A program made the translations under genes and the position numbers. Shown here one piece after another: positions 10,540 to 21,322 of a DNA stretch of 64,000 bases (positions within the stretch are counted from its first letter, which is position 1; every line of letters begins with the position of its first letter). The stretch lies in assembly GCA_023376005.1 (NCBI GenBank), contig CM042143.1:88509140-88573139 (forward strand), in the 5' to 3' direction. The stretch comes from Doryteuthis pealeii (lineage: Eukaryota > Mollusca > Cephalopoda > Myopsida > Loliginidae). Under the pieces are notes generated by a model. That model was not told where the DNA came from and made no database searches. It saw nothing but the letters and a program-made list of their open reading frames with translations.

Positions 10540-12089
10540 TAGATGACTACTCCAGGGGCAGACAACTAGGGTTGACTTCACCACAAAGGGTAAAGAAACC
10601 AAACAAATTTCCTGCTTAACTAGAGTGATGCATAACAATCCGCTGTTACACTGGTTGCTTCCTAAGTCTTTTTTTTTTTTTTTTAATGGGAGACCAATTT
10701 TTCCCATAACTCTCTTCATTTTCCTCTCTATTTTGGGACCATTTATTTTTGTTCAGAAAAAAAAAAAAAAAAAACCTTCTGTAATTTTTAAAAAGACTCC
10801 TTATCATTCCAAGAGTTGCTTAAAACTATTTTACTGTTTACCCCAATATTTCAACTAGTCCATTCCCAAGCCTTCAGGGAGGAGGGGGCCAAAAATGAAA
10901 CCGAGAAAAACAGATGGACAACATATAGTTTTATAAATTAAATACAATAAAAGTATTATATAACAAAATATAACAAAACAGTTAAATATATTTTAAAATA
11001 CAACAATATTTATTTTTATTTTCTCACCGACCAGGAATATAGCAGGATCTGATACTTTTTTTCAGTGAAGAGTTAATAGTTCGTTAGGGGAGAGTTATCT
11101 CCCCTAACAAAATGTATAACTAACTGAAAATAACTGTAGACCTTAACAAAAAGATTTTCTTAGCTAAGTCCCCTTTTACTTTACAGCTTCTCTTTGGGAC
11201 CATTATTAAATTACAAATTATTTCTGGAGTTGATCGCGAGTAAGGGGAGACAACTGTACTTTTTTTCCCTCCTAATATTAAACCTTTTGAGCCGGTTACA
11301 AAAGTTTACCTGTGCTGAGATCGTGGTAGTTTAATTTTTATAAATTTAGACTCAAAGCGTTTTTAAGAGTGAATGAATGAAAAAAAGATTTTCCTTGAAT
11401 ATGTTCAGTTTTGGTTAACATTATTATTCAATCAAAAATGTTATAACCTTTTTTTTTTCTCCTGGAAACTTTAAGCCTTCCTAAATCATCAGCATGTAAC
11501 ATTATTTCTTTAATAAACAAACATTTTATATTTGTAAAAGAGGAGACAAACATAACAGTGCCTTCAGTTTGCCTAAAATCTCAGCAAAAATCAGTACTTA
11601 ATTCTTGCTAATTGTATAAGGGGGAGGCACCCAGTGAGGATTAAATTCATTACTGTATGAATACCTTACTGACAACAGCTCCACAAAAAGACATTCAGAA
11701 TTTTTTTTTTTCTTTTAATCACTATGTAATGTGAGATGAAAGTTTTTCAAATTTTGGTGATTCTGAAAAGTTTAGCTGGGCTTTTGTATTAAATAAATAT
11801 TTCTTCATTTTTTGTTTTTTTTTAAATTGCTTAAAATGGCTAAAAACATTTTCTTACAGGACCAGGTTTTATTTTTTTACACATGAAAAAGTCTACAAGA
11901 ATCTCTATTTGCTATCATTTATTATAACAATGTTTCTTAAGAGAAATAAATAAAAAAAATGTTCTTAAATTGTCTTATTGGTCTTATTAAATAATAATAA
12001 TCTTTTTCAGCTAGATATATTGTTGGATTTATTTTGGTATATAAGGTGTCTGCTGGTTCCCGCTATATTTATACTTGCGAGATCATGTG
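10540..12089. other. Intergenic AT-rich stretch without a supported gene
   Basis: It contains poly-A/T runs (10668-10684, 10758-10774), a G/A-rich patch near 10880 and short unrecognised fragments. No splice-bounded coding sequence was found. Confidence 0.6.
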
Positions 12090-12790
12090 GTCTGTTCCTT
12101 AGCCAATCGCTGGCTAATATATTACTTAAGCACTGATTCTTTCTCAGTCTAATTGCGATCATCAAACTGAAGTAACCTAGGAATCTCTAACTGAGAGGAT
12201 TACCAAAGGAACCAAATCGGAGAACTCTCTACCTAGAATCAACTGGCCAATATGGCCCTTAAAAACTTAACATATATTAGGTGTGAGACCTGTAAGCTGT
12301 TCCTTATATTTAAAACATTTATCTTATTTCCGCAATTCATCTAACCTTACCTTAAGAGTTCAGAGATGGGACATTCACTACTGATAATGTTAGTTTATTC
12401 CATGAATCTACTACCCTGTTACTAAATTTTTCTTTTTTTTTTTTTTTTTTTTTTTTAAAGTTTTAATTTATAACCCCTGGTATTGATTTTTTGAGCAATG
12501 TTCAATAGATCAAAATTTGTTGAAAAAAAATCTATTCATAGACTTCAATCATATCTCCTTTGGTTCCTTGATAAGACAAACTTGGTAAGTCAATGTTCAT
12601 ACGTCTTTTCTCATACAAAATCTTTTTTTTTTCTTTTTTAAATCATTCATTACTTTAGTAGCTTTCCTTTGTACTCCTTCGATGAATTTTATGTCCTTGA
12701 TTAATCTTGGACTCCAAATCACATTGGCAAATTGCAAATGAGGTCTCACCAATTAATCCTAATATCTTGTTTACTTTATTTACTTAAATT
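12090..12790 (-). mobile_element. Non-LTR retrotransposon remnant (CR1/L2-like), 3' end
   Basis: The minus strand encodes the reverse-transcriptase C-terminal signature RPHLQFANVIWSPRLIKDIK and then FIEGVQRKATKVM. Further on there are RMNIDLPSLSYQGTKGDMIE and FSNRVVDSWNKL. This order is standard for CR1/L2/Jockey-type polymerases. Frameshifts and poly-T runs break the frame, so the copy is dead. Confidence 0.75.
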
Positions 12791-13417
12791 TCTCAAAATG
12801 ATCACATCTAAAATCAAGTCATCTTTTCATGTCTGAAGTCCAAGTCTTTTCTCTCTTTTTTTTTTTTATGAGAAAACTAATAATTTTAACAGATTATTAA
12901 TCATTAATTTTTAGTTTTTATCACTTGGACCATTAATCTATAACATCAATGAAGAGTGCACTCAGTGAGATTCAACTACATTTCCTCTTTTCTTTTATTA
13001 TTTCCATTCTGTTGTAGATTCATGTCCTAAGTGAATTGGAAAGAAAATCCTAATCAAAATTAATGATACTAAATTTAAAATGAATAAGGTTTAACATCAA
13101 TTTGCAAGAATATTCCAAAATTTATTTATTTTAGTGTTTATTGTAGAATCACAAAATGTCTGGGATACATTCTAATCAAAAGACATCATGTATGTGTAGC
13201 CCAAAAAAAAGCAGGCATGAACTTGTGTGCAAAATGAGTGAAGGCCTTAAAAGAAAAGAAAAAAAAATGGCTGCTTTAGCACTGTAATTTAAGGAAACAA
13301 TCTGTGCCAGGAGAATTTGCAAGAATGTATTTGCATGTATGCAAAAATTTTTTGAGATTGAGATTGTGCATAAAAACACCAGGGGTGACAGAAAAAGAGG
13401 CAAGATGTTTTTGTGTC

Positions 13418-13549
13418 TGGGGTGGAGCGCCACACCTACCATCAGATCCTTACTTTACCGCACAGATCCCTGTGCTACTCATACACTGTGTTGGCGAGGG
13501 CCAGTATCGACCTAGAAACTTTGTGGTTTCTAGCCAACTGGGCTAAGAG
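13418..13549 (-). repeat. SINE family 1, partial
   Basis: This is the tRNA head and middle (GAGTAGCACAGGGATCTGTG on the minus strand). The distal AAAAGGGGATAGACT part is absent. Confidence 0.75.
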
Positions 13550-13963
13550 AGTAAAAAGAAAAATATAAAAGATTTTAATGTTTTTTTTATTTTTCTGTAT
13601 GAAATTCTTTGATACATAAGGACACATGATGTTGGTAAAAATATGTTTCATGGAATGAGGTTTTAAGAAATTACATCACAGCTGCTTCTTATTATTAAAT
13701 GCAAACAAAAGTAAATACGATTTACAAAATAAAAATAAAAAAATGATTTTGACAAGCAATAGCAAAAATATACACTAGATTAAACAAGCAAAGTCAATGA
13801 TTGAGTTTTGGTTTTGAAAATCACAAAATAAATTTAAAGGATCGTTCAATTGTTTTCATGTGGAGAAAAATAAGTTGTGCAAATTTTGAACATTATAACA
13901 AAGTTAATGAAATTTAAAACTTAGAATAATTAAACATCCTATCTATGGCCTTTTGAGATAGCT

Positions 13964-14322
<359 letters not shown>

Positions 14323-14633
14323 TAGCAATCATAAGATTTGAAACAAGCTTTGTTTTTTATTTTATAGACAAAAATTTGTTGCCAAATGCGCCGCACCAAA
14401 AGGGTTAAAAAAAAAAAATTAATCACTGCAGATTTTTTTAAACAATTTTTAAAATAACCAAGATGACTTGGAGATTTATGTATTAACAAAATAAGCTTTT
14501 ATGCCCCCACAAGGGTGAAGCCAGGGGGTGTGTAGGAATGAGTCAAACAGTTTTCAATAATGCATCATGACTAAATCCAGTTTTTATTTTTTATCAAATG
14601 ATCCATAAAAAAAAATTAAAGTCTACAGGGAGG

Positions 14634-14835
14634 CCTATGGTTGGTATCAGCCAGACAGCAAGGGAGTCTATCCCCTTTTCACTAGCACTAGATCAGGGAA
14701 GTTTGTTTTTTTTTTTTTTTTTTAATTTTGTTGTTGAGGTGGAGTGCCACACCTACTTTCAACAGATTACCCAAGCTGTGCTACTCAGGCACTGAGTTGG
14801 TGAGGGCCGGTATCGAAATGAGCTAACCTGCCCCA
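14634..14835 (-). repeat. SINE family 1 with a T-tract insertion
   Basis: The hallmark AGGGAGTCTATCCCC (plus strand) is followed by the GAGGTGGAGTGCCACACC segment. A poly-T run (14704-14723) expands the usual AGATTGTTTTT position. Part of the tRNA head is deleted. Confidence 0.75.
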
Positions 14836-15050
14836 TATATATTTATAAATATATATAAATAAATATAATCAATTATTTCTAAACAAGAATAGGTGTTTAA
14901 ATTATTTTAAATTTCATTGTAGGTTGTTAATGTTTTGTTTAAGTTGAACAAAACAAATTTCTAAAACATTTTTTTGCAGTATGTAAACAATTGATCATAG
15001 ACTAAAATGAAATAGAAGAAAAACCATTTACATTAAATTTTTACAAGCTA

Positions 15051-15454
15051 CCATGTTTCCCCCAAAATTAGACCTACCAGCAAAATAAAACCTAGCTTGA
15101 TTTTTCAAGATGATTTTAATATAAACCCTCCTCTTAAAATAATCCGTAGTTAAGAGCAGGAATTTTGGGAGTCCAGTGACTTGCAGAACAATAATATTCC
15201 AGAGGAGGTTGATATGATTATTTTAAACTGAATTGTCTTTAATGGATTTTAGAATAAAAGAACATGTTAATGGTAAATAAATGTAGATCATTTTTCGTAA
15301 TTTCTGTTTTAGAAATTTTGTAATTTTTTACTTCTTAATGTCGTTTTTCAATATATGAAGAATAAGACACCCCCCCCAAAAAAAAATAAGCCTTAGTGTT
15401 ATATTTCGGAGTGAAAATTAATATAAGCCCTGTCTTATTTTCGGGGAAACATGG
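15051..15454. mobile_element. MITE with CCATGTTTCC termini
   Basis: The left end is CCATGTTTCCCCCAAAATTA; the right end is the inverse (TTTTCGGGGAAACATGG), and both halves share AATATAA/TTATATT blocks. A related, shorter element is at 62396-62610 (CCGTGTTTC...GAAACACGG, with TA on each side). Confidence 0.7.
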
Positions 15455-16285
15455 TGGTAGTAGTAGTAAATAGTTTGTGGTTGGACTTGTTTATAAACAA
15501 TTTAGAGGTGTTATCTATCCAAAGTGGCCATTACTTGCAAATTTACCCAACATCAGAGTTTGTTTGTTTTTGTTTTTAGTACTAGTTAAGCCAGACTGGC
15601 ATGTGTAAAAACAGTTTTCTCAAAATAAAAAGCAGGATTACAGCTGGGGAAAAGGGAGAGTGAGAAGCAAAAAATAGGAGGATTAGGGTTTGGTTGGAGT
15701 GCGGATGACACTTCCTACATAGATATACAGAGCAGAAAAAAAGTTATATTGAGAAAATCAAATAATTGGATTTTTTTTCTTGAGCAATTTAGGTGAGATT
15801 TTAAATAAGCAATAAGGAGGAGGTAGGTAATACGCAGAGAACAATAACATGAAGGCAAAATAGATAAGGTTTCAAAATTCACAAGAGATCAATGACTGAG
15901 CCAGGGGTCCTGTCACTCAAGCTAAAAATGGTATGATAAAAATCGAAGTGCCTTTGAATTGCTAAACATTTCAAAGGAAAATAAGGAAAAAATCTTAAAA
16001 TAATGGTTAGCATTGAAGAGAGGATAAAATTAAAAAAAAAAACAATAAAAAAGAGGGGCACAGAAAATAAGGTTTTGAATATTGCAGAAAAGAATAATTG
16101 GGTTGGTGATAGGTATTTAAACAACCCATTTGCCACAGGTAGGATGTAATGTAACAAATTTATAGTAATTATCATTTCAATTAATAATTATAACTTGTTT
16201 AAGTAATTGATTAACAGTATTTAATTAACATCATATTGTAACAGAGATTGAATCTTATGTGATTGTTTCATATTGATTATCAACA

Positions 16286-16912
16286 TCTTATTATAATGGA
16301 GATTGTGTGTTTTTCTGTCTGTAACCGAAACTATATTCCTACTCAAGTCACAATTCTCTTAGTTATTGACATCACATTCTCCATGATTTTATTTTTATCT
16401 AAACCTCAATTATTAATAAAATTGTCTTACATTATTAATACTGTTAACTATGTCTACATACTGACAACATGCAATTATATTTATATATACAAGAAAATAG
16501 CAGTTTACAGTGTGAATGGGAAGGCTAATTTGCATATTAATATTAAAAAATCAAATTTAATAAATATGTGCTTAGTATTGTTGATTTCTAACTGTTTGGT
16601 TTTATTTTAATGAATATAAGCAAAAATCTCTTCAATGAATCTTAAATGAAATCCATTAACAAGATAAAATAACTGTCATTTTATTCTTTACTTCCTCTTA
16701 TAACTAAATACTTAAATTAGAAAAAATAACAATAAAAGACGAGAGTGATGGAAGAGTAAGTTTCAGTTGTTCCATTTTTTATTATACTCCCTCTGTTTCA
16801 AATCTTTTTATCTGTATTCTTATTTAGTTTCATTAGCCTTTCTAATTTAATACAATATTTTATTACATTAAAACTTAAATACTTGCACCCGGAGGGTGCA
16901 TATATTTGCTAG
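16286..16912 (+). mobile_element. Non-autonomous Helitron, family 1 (best copy, 627 bp)
   Basis: It starts TCTTATTATAATGGAG right after an A. It ends TGCACCCGGAGGGTGCA (7-bp stem), TATATTTG, CTAG, followed by T. Helitrons characteristically insert between A and T, begin TC and end CTRR just after a short hairpin; all four features are present. No Rep/helicase coding is present, so it would depend on an autonomous partner. Confidence 0.85.
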
Positions 16913-17017
16913 TACATATAAAGAAATAAAAATTATATACTGGAATATCCTGTGAGTATTTTCCAAATAAATGTGATCTATCTTTTTAATAATTAATTTT
17001 ATTGTATTGTATTAGAG

Positions 17018-17208
17018 CAGTGGTTCTCAACTGGGGGTTCATATGGAACCCCGGAGACCATAACATTTTTTGGGACCCAGACAAGTTAAATGTATTTAAC
17101 TATAAAAATACAATGGGATTTTAAAACCACAAATGGCTATGGGGGGTCCACCAGAGTAAAATAGAATTAAAAGGGGGTCAATAGGTAAAAAAAGGTTGAG
17201 AACCATTG
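17018..17208. mobile_element. hAT-type MITE with perfect 8-bp target duplication
   Basis: Ends CAGTGGTTCTCAAC and GTTGAGAACCATTG are inverted. TATTAGAG flanks both sides (17010-17017 and 17209-17216). The CAG...CTG-type ends and 8-bp duplication are hallmarks of hAT transposons. It is 191 bp with no coding capacity. Confidence 0.9.
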
Positions 17209-17559
17209 TATTAGAGGAATAACAATCAGTTACAAGGTTCATCAGTGACTGCAGATCTTTTTTGACAAGCATTTTTATTTCATTTTAATTACTGAAGTAG
17301 CACTGAGTATATTTTACATAATACTAACAATATATATATTTTTGAATAACATGTTTGAATAACACTAGACTAATACAGGCTTTAAAAGAATAACAATTTT
17401 TATGAAACAATTCATTAATTTTAATAAATTAAAAATTCATATCTTCAGCTCGACAGTTTTTCACAGATTTCATATCCATATTTATTAATCCCACAAAATG
17501 TTCTTATCTTTCATTAACTGCATTTTTTAAAACATTGTAGGCATTTACCCAATACATTC

Positions 17560-17672
17560 ACCACAGGTAAGATGTGACACAAGGTCATAAGTATGAGACA
17601 TCCTGTGAGAATTAAACAGCTATTCAGTAATAATGGATCTGCAAGACTAGCTTGCTAACCATTACAGTTTCC
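17560..17672 (-). repeat. SINE family 2
   Basis: The plus strand shows GATGTGACACAAGGTCATAA, then TATTCAGTAATAATGG and CTAACCATTACAG. This is the reverse complement of the copy at 6345-6480. Confidence 0.65.
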
Positions 17673-17840
17673 TATAAGTCTAACATAAACAAAGGGGAAC
17701 CACTCTTGACTGATAATTTATTTATTTATTGATCTACTAGGAAAAAAAAAAACGGGTTTAGGGTTAGTTTAATGGGAAAATAAATACATAATTTATCAGT
17801 CAAGAGTGGTTCCCCTTTGTTTGTTAGACTTATAGGAAAT
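17668..17840. mobile_element. MITE, TTTCCTATAAGTC family, copy 1
   Basis: Arms TTTCCTATAAGTCTAACA and TGTTAGACTTATAGGAAA enclose a centre with GTTTAGGGTTAG. The other copies are at 26354-26553 and, degraded, 41360-41712. Confidence 0.8.
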
Positions 17841-18029
17841 AACCACATTTATGATTAATTTGTAATATTTCATTGATTTTTTTTTTAGATAACAGCAATG
17901 AAAAAACATTAGAAAAAAATCTACAATATGAACTCCTGAGATTTTAAAAATTACCAGAAGACCTATGAAACCATTGAGCCCTCATTAGAATAGTTATCAA
18001 TGATAAGTAAAAAGTAAAGTCATCGGGGT

Positions 18030-18244
18030 CCTAAAGTCGGTATCAGCGAGGGAGTCTATCCCCTTTTCACTACTAGACCAAGGAGATTGGTTTTGCATCT
18101 GAGTGCAACGCCTACCATCAGCTCCTTACTTTACCGCATAGATCCCTGTGCTACTCATACACTGAGTTGGCGAGGGCCGGTATTGAACTAGGAAACTTGT
18201 GGCTTCTAGCCGAATGCTCTACTGACTGAGCTAATGACCCGGCC
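18030..18244 (-). repeat. SINE family 1, near full length
   Basis: It runs from the tail (GGTATCAGCGAGGGAGTCTA, plus strand) to the tRNA-like head (GACTGAGCTAATGACCCGGC). Confidence 0.8.
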
Positions 18245-18299
18245 CTAATGATGCATCTATTTAGGAAAGAGTGAAAGATTTTAAGTGTGTGTGTGTGGG

Positions 18300-18875
18300 G
18301 GGGATAGTTCAGACTAATTTACTCATCTTTATTTTCATTTAATCAAAATACTGCAAACTCTCCAGCCTTTCTTAGGTCTATCTATCTATATATCAATACT
18401 TGTGTTCCTTAATTGTACGACCTATGAGTGTTGTCACCTCAGCTAAATAAATGGCCATACCATTTTTATTATAAAGAAAGGGAAGAAAAAGGACATGCTA
18501 CACAGAAAAAATATAAGAAAGAGATGGTGTGAGCGCACAGAAGCAATAACGCTAATCAATCGAACATGATGAAAAGAATGGAGTAAAAAAAAGAGTGAGA
18601 GAAGGAGTTAAATTAAGATTATTATACTTTTTATATTTTTAACTATTTTGCAATAGCTCTTAAGTAAACATTATCAAATGTTGTAATAATTAAATTATCA
18701 TACTTTTGTATATCCACATGTCTTTATAGTATACAATAATTGCCATTTGAAATGTTACATTAGAAGGAATTAACCCCCAGATAATTTTTGACAAGCATTT
18801 TTATTTCATTTTTATTATATTTTATTTCATTTTAGTTGCTTTACATAATCTTTTCAGGCCATCAGTAAACAGAAC
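18300..18875. other. Intergenic stretch, unassigned repeats
   Basis: A (GT)n(G)n run at 18283-18302, then sequence (GAGCGCACAGAAGCAATAAC...) related to 41925-42060, 53250-53460 and 55740-55870, so it is a dispersed repeat. No gene seen. Confidence 0.5.
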
Positions 18876-19101
18876 GGACCATATGACCTTTAGGCACCAC
18901 TTTTGCGATCTCGATTCATAAGGACATGTTTTTCATTTACACTGTCAAAATCCGGTTGTTTGTTAACAGACGATTTTTAGAGTTTTATTTTTAAATTATA
19001 AAACTAACCCCTAACAAACAACTGGATTTTGACGGTGTAAATGAAAATCATGTCCTTATGAATCGAGATCGCAAAAGGGGTGCCTAAAGGTCATATGGTC
19101 C
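18876..19101. mobile_element. Foldback MITE, GGACCATATGACC family
   Basis: The left arm GGACCATATGACCTTTAGGC is mirrored by GCCTAAAGGTCATATGGTCC. Arms are about 100 bases with a few mismatches and the loop is AT-rich. No clear target duplication. Confidence 0.8.
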
Positions 19102-19154
19102 AACAGGACAAATAAAAATAAAAAGATAAAGAAAATTATCATCTCCTATTGAAA

Positions 19155-19235
19155 TTTGAACCTGTATCCTCTTCTCTTGCAATGCCTGGTTAATTGAACC
19201 AGCTGCTCTGCCAACTGAGCTACAAGAACTCTTAT
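19155..19235 (-). repeat. tRNA pseudogene or SINE head of another family
   Basis: The minus strand reads GTAGCTCAGTTGGCAGAGC (box A) and AGGTTCAAATTTC (box B), with a 5-bp anticodon-type stem CTGGT/ACCAG between them. Acceptor ends do not pair and position 33 is not T, so a working tRNA is unlikely. Confidence 0.55.
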
Positions 19236-19629
19236 GGTTGGCTAAAGACCATATTTAACCATTTAAATTCACCCCTTATCTTTCACCAATTACTGTGTAC
19301 TATATTTGTTATTGATTTTATTTACACTATCAGTAATTGATCTGAAAATTACATTCCTTTAACCCTTTTTGTATGGAGTGCAACTCGAGTCGTCCAAATA
19401 TATTTAATGCGTGAGGGCAAGATGCAACTTTAATCTACATTACTTTAAAATTTGCAATATTGAAAGTGCATCTTGTTCGATATATCCCAGCTGTAGAATT
19501 TAAAAAATAAATACTTTATTATTTCTAAAACTTTAGTAAAAAAAAGTTGTTTTTAGAATTATATCAGTGAATAAAAAAATTATCTTATAAAGACACTTGT
19601 GTGTGATATATTTTTCCCCCTTCAAAGTG

Positions 19630-20080
19630 GTAAACTTTGACAGTCAGTTGACTCTAATTGAGTAGCCATAGCTGTATCAGTGCTATTGTATGGCTGCACC
19701 ACTTGAACCCTAATGAAGCACCTAGAAAATAAGCTAGATGGGAGCTGCACAAGAATGCTACATGCGATCTTAAACAAATCATGGAAACAACATCCCACAA
19801 GGAACCAGCTGTACAGCCACTTGCCCCCTATCACACAAACCATCCAAGTGAGAAGAACACTGCTGGAAAAGAAAGGACAAACTCATAAGTGACTTTCTCC
19901 TGTGGAAACCAGCACATGGACATGCCAGTGTGGGCCATCCAGCAAACATTGACCAGTTCTGCGCAGGTACTGGATGCTGCACAGAGGACTTCCCAAGGGC
20001 AATGAATGATAGGGACTGTAGGCAAGAGATTGTCATGGATATCCATGCTACTAGCATGACATGATGATGATATCTTAGCA
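19630..20080 (+). mobile_element. Non-LTR retrotransposon 3' end, decayed
   Basis: Plus-strand frames give LDGSCTRMLHAILNKSWKQH, then QLYSHLPPITQTIQVRR, and a disrupted remainder. This is the C-terminal part of a reverse transcriptase family common in marine invertebrates. Frameshifts and stops are present. It ends in ATGATGATGATA, a simple-repeat tail. A second small piece lies at 26040-26160. Confidence 0.7.
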
Positions 20081-20204
20081 ATCACAAGATTTGAAACAAG
20101 ATTTGTTTTTATTTCATAGACAAAAATTTGTTGCCAAATGCACCACATCAAAGTGAGTATCTATTCAATAATATATCATTACAAATATATTATCAAGAAC
20201 TTAC

Positions 20205-20314
20205 CACATATATCCAAGCTGGGCTACTCATGCAATGTTTTGATGAGGGCCTGTATAGAACCCAAAATTTTGTGGTTCCTAGGCAGACGCTCTACCAACT
20301 GAGCTAAACCTGAT
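20205..20314 (-). repeat. SINE family 1, tRNA head fragment
   Basis: The plus-strand CTACCAACTGAGCTAAACC is the complement of box A. The element extends only to the GCACAGCTTGG-like middle. Confidence 0.7.
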
Positions 20315-20769
20315 CTTAAAAAACCCATAAAAACTGTCAAAAATTTGTTGCAGAGGAAAACGTTGTATGTTGTACATTGTAACATTAGAATTAAACCGAA
20401 AAATCCATATAAAATTTTACTATTGTCGTTTTTTGTACATTCAATTAAAAATCTTTCATCTTCCTCTTCTCGATTTATGATACATTTAAATGGATTAAAT
20501 AAATGAGTTTTTAATGAGAGAAATATTTAATTTGAAGAAGAGAAAAGATGATTGGGTTATTTTTATGAATTTCTGGTTGGTTCTGCAACAAAAAAAAAAA
20601 AAAGCTAACATTTCTTTAATTCATGAGGTCAAATAAGGAAAAAATTAACAAATTACAAAAAATGAAAGATGCAACAAAAGGAAAGAAAATGAACAAAAAA
20701 ATATCAAAATGGCAGAGAAATTAAAAAAAAAAAAAAAAACGGTTCAGAAAAATGAGTAAAAAATAAAGT

Positions 20770-20965
20770 CAACAGAGAGCCAGACAGTGAAGGAGTCTAT
20801 CCTCTTTTCACTAGCGCTAGACCACGGAGATTGTTTTTGAGTCTGAGGAGTGGCACCACACCTACTGTCAGCTCCCCACTTTACGCACAGATTCAAGCTG
20901 TGCTAATCATACACTGAGTTGACGAAGGCCAGTATTGAACCTAGGCCATTGTTGTTCCAGGGCGG
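20770..20965 (-). repeat. SINE family 1, head truncated
   Basis: The tail (GAAGGAGTCTATCCTCTTTT) and middle are present. It stops inside the box B region at CCTAGGCCATTG. Confidence 0.75.
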
Positions 20966-21134
20966 ATAAAAATAAAGGTGCCAGCAGATGAAGATGAGAA
21001 AAACAATTTTTTTTTAAAATTCTTCAAATAAATTAATTAATGAGAAAAATGAATAAATGGTAAAAGTAAAATCTCCAAGAAAATTCCTGAAAATACCGTT
21101 TTGTGCTATTAAAAAATATAACAGCAATTCTATT

Positions 21135-21322
21135 TCATTTTTCTTCTTCATAGTCAAATTTGTATTTTTCATGACTGGTGTAACAGAGTTTTTGTCCATA
21201 AATCAAACACTGAATGACCCATTCTGTAGACAAGAGAGGAGTGTTGTAGATTTCAGCTTGCTTTTTTATATGTGCACTGCAAGTTTTGTCTGTAATAACA
21301 ATATCGAGCTCACGGTTTTGGT
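21135..21322 (-). CDS. TP53BP1: TP53BP1 terminal exon: BRCT2 end and stop
   Basis: This 188-base coding part has acceptor TTTATCTTTCAG. It encodes LDIVITDKTCSAHIKKQAEI and then LLSTEWVIQCLIYGQKL, ending KYKFDYEEEK and TGA. The vertebrate protein ends similarly (KYKHDYVSH). No clear polyadenylation signal could be chosen below 21135. Confidence 0.95.
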
